A stretch of 64,000 nucleotides of DNA from the NCBI GenBank assembly GCA_019916065.1, contig CM034233.1:43479750-43543749 (forward strand), given 5' to 3'. Shown here one piece after another: positions 57,101 to 64,000 of the stretch. Every line of letters begins with the position of its first letter. Within the stretch, counting starts at the first letter, position 1. The translations under genes and the position numbers were made by a program. The DNA is from Vitellaria paradoxa. Lineage: Eukaryota > Streptophyta > Magnoliopsida > Ericales > Sapotaceae. The notes under the pieces were generated by a model, which saw only the letters and a program-made list of their open reading frames with translations, did no database searches and was not told the origin of the DNA.

Positions 57101-59240
57101 TATAATTCTTATATGTATATGTGTATGTGCAATTTGTTTTACATCTAATACTCATCGCTTAACATTCAATATACGTGGTGGATATCAGAGTATTAGGTGT
57201 GATGTAACGATTAAAAATGCCTACATTTCATTTCATGTCAGCCATTTATTGAGTAACAAACTAATTAAATTAATAAAATTGTAACAAATGAATTAAATTT
57301 ATTACAATATAACATTTATATTTAGAATTAAACCAGCATTCACACCTTTCATTGGGAGCTTAAATGGTGTGGTTGGGGACTACATGTACCTAATGCCAAA
57401 CGCTATGTGCTCGGTAATAATGTTACGTGTCCAGAATATTTTTTTTATACCAACAAAACAGCGGATTCTTATCAAAATTTTATAATTTCGTTTGCAGCGT
57501 TTACTATTTCGACTAAGTACCATAATTTTGTCAAAATAAATGTGCCTTCTTTGTATTTTAATATACTCTTTTAAGTATTATATTATTAATATAGAATAAT
57601 AGCTATATTAAATTATTGTATTTCTTGCTTTAATTATACTAATTAAATTAATTATTTAAACAATAATATATCTCATTGATTTGATATTTATATATTTTTA
57701 ATCATTAGATTTATTCAACAATCAGAATTGGCTCTCTCTCTCTACGTTAAATATCTTTTCGGTCACTTCACGTGAAAATATAATTTCCTATTCTTTTCAT
57801 ATACTTTTTACATATAAAAGTTTTTAAATTAATATTTAAAAAAATGTCGTAATATTTGTAATAAATAGTAAAAATTTATACATTTATTAAACACTATATA
57901 AATACCTTAGTTTCTTTTAATTAATAATTTTTATTTTATAATTATTTTTACTGTTTTTTTATGTAGATTTTCCTTATAAATTTAAATTTGAACTATTCAC
58001 TTACCAAATTATATTTCTGTCCCTTTAAGTACTGTCAATTACTAGTGTATATATATATATATATATATTTGTGTGCACTTATTTTGTAACACATGTTACA
58101 TTCATTCTGATCACTGAAACTTATGATTATAACTTTTTTTTTAAGTTTATGCTCCTATAATGCCACAAGCTTTTAACTACGTTTAAATTTATTAATTTTT
58201 CACCAATTGTTTTATTTGTAAAAAAAAAAAGTACATATAAATTTTTAGAATGAGTCTATTTACACTCCACAAATGAATTATTGGACTCTACTTTACTTTT
58301 TTTAAATAAAATTACATAATTACCCTCATTTATTTAAAAATACATTTATAACATTAAAATTATACAACAAAAATTATTACAAGAATGAGAATAATTGTAT
58401 AATTTTATTTAATAAATAAATAAAGTACAGTGCAATAATCTATCTATAAAATGCAAATAAACCCACCCAATTTTTAAAATTTATTTATTGATTATCATTA
58501 TTATTATACTGTTTTATTTTGTCATCATTTGAATTACTATCGTCATTATTTAAGAAATAGAAGGTTAGTAAACTTTCAAGGTGACTATTATTGTTGTTAT
58601 TTTATATGAAATAAATATCAATTATTATTAATAACTATTCTTATATTTTTTTTCTTATCTTTTTCCGAGCAATAACTTTTCTTATATAACCTTGTAATCC
58701 AGATTCTTTTTTTTTTAAATTTGATATTATATTGAATTAAAATTTTAATTTAATGAATAAATTAATAATTTTTAATAGATAAAAATAACTAAACAAATAT
58801 TTAAATTATCTTTCTTTCTTTGACCCGAGAAAGATATACTTTATGTTTTAGATCCAATATCTCCATAACAAAATAAATAGAACGAGATGGTGACTTTTTT
58901 ATTAAAAAAAGTCGAATAATTTGAAAGTAATAGACACGTAATACCCCCGTAATAAAATAAGTAGTGGAGACTGTTTACCGTGTTTAAAGTGACAATTAGG
59001 CTATTATATAAATTTATTATAATTTCCTTTATTTGTATATTAGGTTTAACTTATTTAAATTTAGGTTTAAATATCTAACCCACCAAAACAATATTCTCTT
59101 AAGGTTAAATTACCAAAAACAATTTGTCAGAATTAAGTTATCATAAGATGTGAACATTTTGTGTATGTATCATTTTTAAATAAAAATACCTATTAAAATA
59201 ATCTTTTAATTTTAAAAATAAAGATAAACATTTTCCAATT
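54156..59240. other. AT-rich intergenic region, little recognised
   Basis: No supported gene. 55420-55760 resembles a decayed LTR (GGCCACTTATAAATAC TATA near 55625, then a leader-like stretch), with no second copy found. 55104-55292 is an unrecognised 62-codon frame. 56770-56860 has a GC-richer GGTTCCGTTTCAATCCTTCG word near GCGGGGATAAG, reminiscent of hAT subterminal DNA. 58040-58068 is an AT microsatellite. The remainder is AT-rich and low in complexity, as expected upstream or downstream of plant genes. Confidence 0.5.
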
Positions 59241-60032
59241 TTATTTCTTGGCATGAACTCAGAATGGCAGCCTAATTGGGAGGGGCTTCAGGTAGAGCAA
59301 GGCAAAGAATTAGCTTAGTAAGCCCTTGAGAATGCAGCTGGGAGTCACCTACTTTTGTGATATTTACATACAGGGAGAGTTCCATTCATGATTCATCTAC
59401 AGTTAACATAACATTGTTTCACATTTTTTCCCTTCTACTGGAAGAAGTAATTTTTTTTTTTTTTTTTTTTTTCACTGCAAGCAGCAATTTCTCCTCTGTT
59501 AATAACAACAACAACAACCATATCGAAAGACAACAGAAACGTCTTCCTTCAAAGTGTTGCTTACCTCCTCCTATAAACGCCATGCGCACATACGCATTAC
59601 AACATGATCAAGATATAAAACTAACACGTAATTACAAGAATCCACAAGTTACAACTTCATGTGCCAGAAATAGTTTTTTTTTTTTTGTTTTTGTTTTTTT
59701 TTTCAAATAATCAAGGATGCCAAAACTCTAGCAGCAACCTAACAGCCGGTAATGAGGGCTGTCCATTTCCCTTGCAATGTGTTCAGCTAAAAACAGACAG
59801 ATCAGTTGTAGTTAAGTGCTCCGCATAGCGTGAAAATGCACGTGGAGAAGCCAACAAGGCCAGACAAGAAGAAGCATATGCAAGTAAACCCCCCCCCCCC
59901 CCCCAAAAAAAATGTCAACAAATTCGAATCTTGAAAATAGATACTTCCAAAAGGCAGCACATAAACCGATTCCTATATCACCAATAAGTCTTCCACTTGT
60001 CTAGATTCTACGTTAACTTTAATCAATTAGGC
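59240..60032 (-). other. Probable 3' UTR / downstream region of the katanin p80 gene
   Basis: Lies directly after the stop codon on the minus strand. Possible polyadenylation signal AATAAA at 59240-59245 (minus strand). It contains long T and C homopolymers (59451-59472; 16 C at 59889-59904) that may be prone to sequencing error. The transcript end is not determined. Confidence 0.4.
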
Positions 60033-60472
60033 TCATGAAACTTCTTGAAGCGCTAGATTCAGCGCTTGTGCAGACTTGGCAATGGAACCCCCACTTCTAA
60101 ACAGACAGAGAATGTAACAGATTAATTTCAGAAGCAAACCAATGTGAAAAATTGTTATAAAATTTGCAAACAAACAAGAGGAAAAAAATAAATAAATAAA
60201 TACACACCTGGTAAGCACGGGAAGGCATTGTTTGACCTTTTCAAGCTCAATAAAGCAGAGATTACACCTCTCAAGCCTTCAATACCCAGTATTAGTAGTA
60301 GAATTCGAAAAACTAAATAGAAGATTAAAAAGGAGAAAGACAATAAAAATCACACCTATGCTCTGCCTCAATATCTACACCAACAGGCGATGATGCTGAT
60401 AAAGTTGAATAGATCACCGAACCAAATACCCTAACAAGCTTGAGAAGTATTTCCAGTGAAAGACCTTGATGC
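60033..60472 (-). CDS. KTN80: Katanin p80 subunit (KTN80-like), last three exons
   Basis: Three C-terminal coding exons on the minus strand: 60356-60472 (117 bp), 60208-60276 (69 bp) and 60033-60096 (64 bp, ending TGA). Introns of 79 and 111 bp have GT starts and AG ends, and all phases agree. The encoded parts are HQGLSLEILLKLVRVFGSVI, a SSPVGVDIEAEH piece, RLERCNLCFIELEKVKQCLP and SGGSIAKSAQALNLALQEVS. They match my knowledge of the plant katanin p80 C-terminal con80 domain, which binds the p60 AAA severing subunit to control microtubule cutting. The WD40 part and earlier exons were not found up to 64000, so the upstream intron is long or exons lie beyond the window. The phase (one base finishing a codon) requires at least one more upstream exon. 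Confidence 0.82.
60097..60207 (-). other. Last intron of the katanin p80 gene
   Basis: 111 bp, starting GTGTGTATTT and ending CTGTTTAG on the minus strand, T-rich as plant introns are. Splits an Arg codon. Confidence 0.8.
60277..60355 (-). other. Penultimate intron of the katanin p80 gene
   Basis: 79 bp, starting GTGTGATTTT and ending ATTGAAG on the minus strand. Also splits an Arg codon. Confidence 0.78.
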
Positions 60473-61134
60473 CTACATGTGGACAAGCTATTAACCAGCA
60501 TCCCAATCCCAGTTGCAACATTTGTTTTTTTTTTTTTTTTTTTAATTATTTTTTTAATGCATTTGCAACGTCATAAAATGAATATAGAATCCAAATTAAG
60601 TGAAACAGACAAGCATGTAAAAGGAATCATCAAAAAACTCCCATAGAAGCAGTGTCCCAAGACGCTTAACCTCTTTGAAAAACTTCTTTTGTCCACAAGA
60701 AACCAAATTCAAGGGCGATATGAAACATCCTAGGATAAAAATGAAGTGTCACCTAAAGGGAAAGTATATCAAAATGAGGTTCTTCGAATTAGCCAGCCCC
60801 AAATAAGGCAAATTTTTCGTCCGCAATGAGTCAAAAATAACCTGATTAAGATCGTCTCCATTTCATGCTTGGAATGTAGAGTTTCATTCCGTGTTAACAG
60901 TTGTGTCACCTCATAAAAGGGAAATCAATCGGTAAGATATTTCCACATCAAGTCACTTGAAGGAAAAAAAAGAAAAAAAAGAAAAAAGCCCTTAAACAGG
61001 ACTCTTTTAAAAGTAATGGACATCTGTTGTGTTCTCGAATGCCATATCGATGCATGTTAAACACTTATCAAGCCGTCTCTTAATTTTTTAAAGTGGACAC
61101 ATGCCGTCACCTTGTCAAATATTCTATAGAGAAG
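60473..61134. other. Probable katanin p80 intron, no exon found
   Basis: Begins with the acceptor CATGTAG on the minus strand next to 60472. The rest contains T and A homopolymers and no sequence resembling con80 or WD40 exons on the minus strand. Confidence 0.45.
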
Positions 61135-61492
61135 TGTTGAACTCTCAAAATATATTTCACGTCGATAAAATCAAACTTCTCAAACAGTATAAGATCTTAA
61201 TGGGCTACCCTACTCAAAGTCGATTGATTGAGTTAGATGCTTTAATATGGTATTAAAGCTAAGTTTGGAGAGGAAACTCCACCCCCCCCCCCCAAAAAAA
61301 AAAAAAAAATTATTGGTCATGCACTTCTTGTAGTTAATGGACCAATCAGCCTCTCCACATACAAACAAGAGTCGCATGTGAGGGAGCACGTTAGAATATA
61401 TCCAACGTCAAGAAAATCAAACATTCCAAACCAAAATAAAATCTTAGTAGGCTTCACTCATGGGCAATTCGTTCTAAGTTGATCCTTTACCA
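61135..61492 (+). mobile_element. TRIM-like miniature LTR element
   Basis: Two diverged direct repeats, 61135-61247 (TGTTGAACTCTCAAAATATA) and 61389-61492 (CGTTAGAATATATCCAACGT), share AAAATCAAAC, TAAGATCTTAATGGGCT/AAAATCTTAGTAGGCTT and AAGTYGATT-like ends. Between them are a primer-binding-like TGGTATTAAAGC (61248-61259) directly after the first repeat and GTGAGGGAGCA just before the second. That is LTR, PBS, short non-coding interior, PPT, LTR, only 358 bp in total. It lies within the presumed katanin intron, opposite to the gene. No clear target duplication. Confidence 0.62.
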
Positions 61493-64000
61493 GACACATA
61501 CTTAAACATATTTTATCAATGATTTTTCAAATGGACATTTGTAGTGACCTCGTCAAATGCTATTGAAATTATGCTAACCACTTGTTTAAACAAGTCTCAC
61601 GATCGATTTTTTTTTTTCTATCTCTCTCTTTTAAATAGGCACTCAAATCTTATTAGATGGCACACATCCATAGCATGAAATGTAACTAATGAAATGGAAA
61701 TCTAAATCCAAGGTTTTTTAAAATTATGTTTCATATCTATCTACATAATTGACACGACATCTAAATGTTCAAAGAGTATCCAGTTTTCAAAATAAATCTA
61801 AAAAATAATAAAACAGATTTGGACAAGTTCCCCTCACATGCTAGCAAGGTTTGTAAGGGGTTCCAAATGTTTAATATTGTCCAACACAGACATAACATCT
61901 TTTTGCAAGTGTCTATTCTACCACCACCCTTCTCCAATATCTCCCTCTCAAAAAATCTCAAGAAAGTTCTTTTTTGTACTGTGGGTTCAATAGCTTTTAT
62001 TTTTCTTGTTCACTTCGTAAGCATATGATACAAGCACCAACGTCCTAGTAATTTAACTTTGCACCTTTCTTTTGGAAGGGGCATGCAAAACCATTCAAGA
62101 TAACATTGGACCATATTAGCTCTGTTGAGAAAAAAATAAATTAATATAAATAATAAAATTACCACTCCAAATAGCTAAAACATTTAAGTGAGATAGTGAC
62201 TAACAATCCAACAAACTCCATCACACAATTACAACTAAATAAACTAGGGTTTCAAAGTTCTTGGTATTCAATTATTTGACCACAATTAATTTATTTTAAG
62301 ACAAATCAACTAAAAAACTTGCATTCATGACACATGATAAGTTGATAACAAATAACTTCAAAATATAAAATTTTAGATTTCTTCCCTTTTTGCTTGATTT
62401 TTCTTCTTAGGATTCATATCTAGCCACCTAAGAATGGATAATTTTAAGGTGTTACAAAAATGTGACCAAGGTCATTAAAATCAGGATTCAATTTAAAATC
62501 AGTGGAGTGGCCAAAATATTGAATCATAAAATCAAATCGTAAAATCTCAAGATTTTATCCAATACTTATAACATGAAAACAGAGTCTATTATATTACTTA
62601 TAAAATGAAAACATAGTCTGTTATATTACAATTATTCATTTAGAGCTTTCAATTTTTTTTTTAAAGTAAAAAAATTTATTAACAAAAGAAGACAGCAAAA
62701 ACATGCATTAAGAATATATCATACACAAAAACCTACCTCACATCAACAAAATAAACCTTTGACAAAAGTTTACAAAAGATTCAATTTCTGGTTTTATAAT
62801 CATTTACCCAATCATATAATTGAGACCTTTAAAGCATTTAGTATGATCTATATAATTCACATTAAAATACTAACTTTGTTTTATCCTTATTTTTTGTAGG
62901 ATTTGAAATATATTTGTAATATTTTATCATAAATCTCTTGATTTCCATCCTAACTGCTACATTTTGAAAAAAAATGAGAGCAAAGGTACTTACTTGTACA
63001 TTATTCTAAGTCTAAATACACACCTATATATACAAAGAATGAAGGGATTTCACCCCTCAGGAAAAAGGAAACCAAGCCCTCCTTTTATGCTAATAAATCT
63101 CCTACAAAATCAGGAAATTAAAAAACTAAATCAAAACCTTCTAAGGAAAATAATTCAAAATTCTTTTGATCTTCTAATGTCCATAAAATACAGCTGGATT
63201 TCTGCACATTTAATTTACGCTAATCAATTTGGTAAAACAATGCACATCGTCCTCAATTGGTATGGCATAGAAAAGAATAATGTCATAGAATAAAAAAAAA
63301 TCTACCCCCAAAAAAAAACAAAAGAAACAAGTGAAACAGTTGGTCTATCACTTAAAAAAATAGAAAAATAAAATTTTATTTTATTTGAAAAATTACACAA
63401 AAATCACTCAATTTTGATAATTGGCAAAACTGCCTATAAAATCAAAATTTTACTGATTTTTTGTCCAAAAATTGAGATTTTATATAACATCAAACAAGTT
63501 TTTCACTCTTAACATTGCAAAATTGTAAGAGATTTAATTGAGAATTTAACAACCGTGCATGTGACATTTGATCAGACATGTCCTTGTTATTTTTTAATCT
63601 TTTAAAACTGGACAATATTCAAATGCTTCGGGAAGGTGTCTCCATCACATGTATCAAAATGTATTGCGTGTTTGAAGAAAACATTATAGGACTACAAAAT
63701 TTTGAAGAAAAACATGTATAAAATGCATCACCTAAGCAAATTGGACTACAAAAATCCAATGTACGTAAAAAGAAAAGAGAAACTTAAGTAAAAGGCGTAG
63801 CAAGCAGACACCTGTATAAATGTATCTTATTACTTCAAGAAAAATAAAAGTAAGAATAAAGGATTGGATTGGATGTGTAAAAGGACACTTTTTGGATACT
63901 TGAACAACATGCATGTCCAACAATTGAAAATACTTAAGTACTTATTATTTCCAAAATAAAAAAATAGCATAGAATGCTTAAATGACACTGTGTGGACATG
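61493..64000. other. AT-rich sequence, no recognised gene
   Basis: Probable intron or flank of the katanin gene. Several short ORFs (for example 61765-62028 plus, 62964-63293 plus, 63732-63923 minus) have no family likeness and AT-driven composition. 61500-61566 resembles 61056-61134 on the other side of the TRIM-like element. Confidence 0.4.

Noticed and set aside
58040..58068. AT dinucleotide run as an origin or regulatory site
   Set aside because: Simple microsatellites of this kind are common in plant intergenic DNA; nothing nearby supports a function.
62040..62100. Possible upstream katanin exon ending GAAAG before GTGC on the minus strand
   Set aside because: The splice site and phase would fit, but the translation does not resemble the con80 domain and the reading region is not open long enough.
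1..64000. Novel defence, toxin or biosynthetic gene system
   Set aside because: Apart from the katanin exons and the captured kinase fragment, every recognisable coding segment belongs to known plant transposable-element families.

Overview
This window looks like nuclear DNA of a flowering plant, probably a dicot. It is AT-rich, has no operons and no dense long ORFs, and almost everything recognisable is transposable-element sequence of typical plant classes. These include an L1-type LINE, Ty1/copia, several Ty3/gypsy lineages, hAT, a Mutator-like element and a TRIM-like element. The only recognisable host gene is the spliced 3' end of a katanin p80 (KTN80-like) gene on the minus strand near 60 kb. 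All reading was by eye; no alignment or search was run.

Layout. 1-2033: 3' part of a LINE (reverse transcriptase plus zf-RVT-like C-terminus, A-tail), broken by one nonsense codon and one frameshift. 2041-5945: a long LTR-like repeat, copy A of a family carrying a degenerate CCATGCC tract and a minisatellite of about 58-60 bp. 5946-7708: unassigned, with one promoter-like block. About 7715-17767: a gag-only gypsy retrotransposon on the minus strand with 2.3-2.6 kb LTRs; its gag is split by a complete hAT transposon (11049-14266). 17831-19594: a Mutator-like element with roughly 230 bp terminal inverted repeats that carries a fragment of a receptor-like cytoplasmic kinase, so it is Pack-MULE-like. 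21480-33290: copy B of the long repeat. It is interrupted by a complete Ty1/copia element (22791-30773, minus strand, TSD TTACC), which is itself interrupted by a 3004 bp solo LTR (24631-27634, TSD AGACC). 33450-36250: copy C of the same family, inverted.

37.1-40.0 kb: LTR, primer-binding site and decayed gag of a gypsy element. 40034-47191: an Athila/Tat-like gag-only element on the minus strand, one LTR of which has lost about 530 bp. 47.2-49.1 kb: LTR relics. 49114-54150: a nearly complete but multiply mutated small gypsy element, Reina-like, minus strand, TSD GTTTT. 54.2-59.2 kb: AT-rich, low in recognisable content. 59.2-60.5 kb: katanin p80 C-terminal exons and 3' UTR. Beyond that lies probable intron sequence with a TRIM-like element (61135-61492).

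How the parts relate. The TEs are stacked in datable order: the copia element landed inside copy B, then the solo-LTR family landed inside the copia element; the hAT landed inside the gag-only gypsy element. No TE appears able to make an intact protein. I saw no new defence, toxin or biosynthetic system. The points most worth a second look are the kinase-capturing MULE, the two gag-only elements, the structured long-LTR family, and the GTGCAC-type palindrome clusters near LTR promoters.
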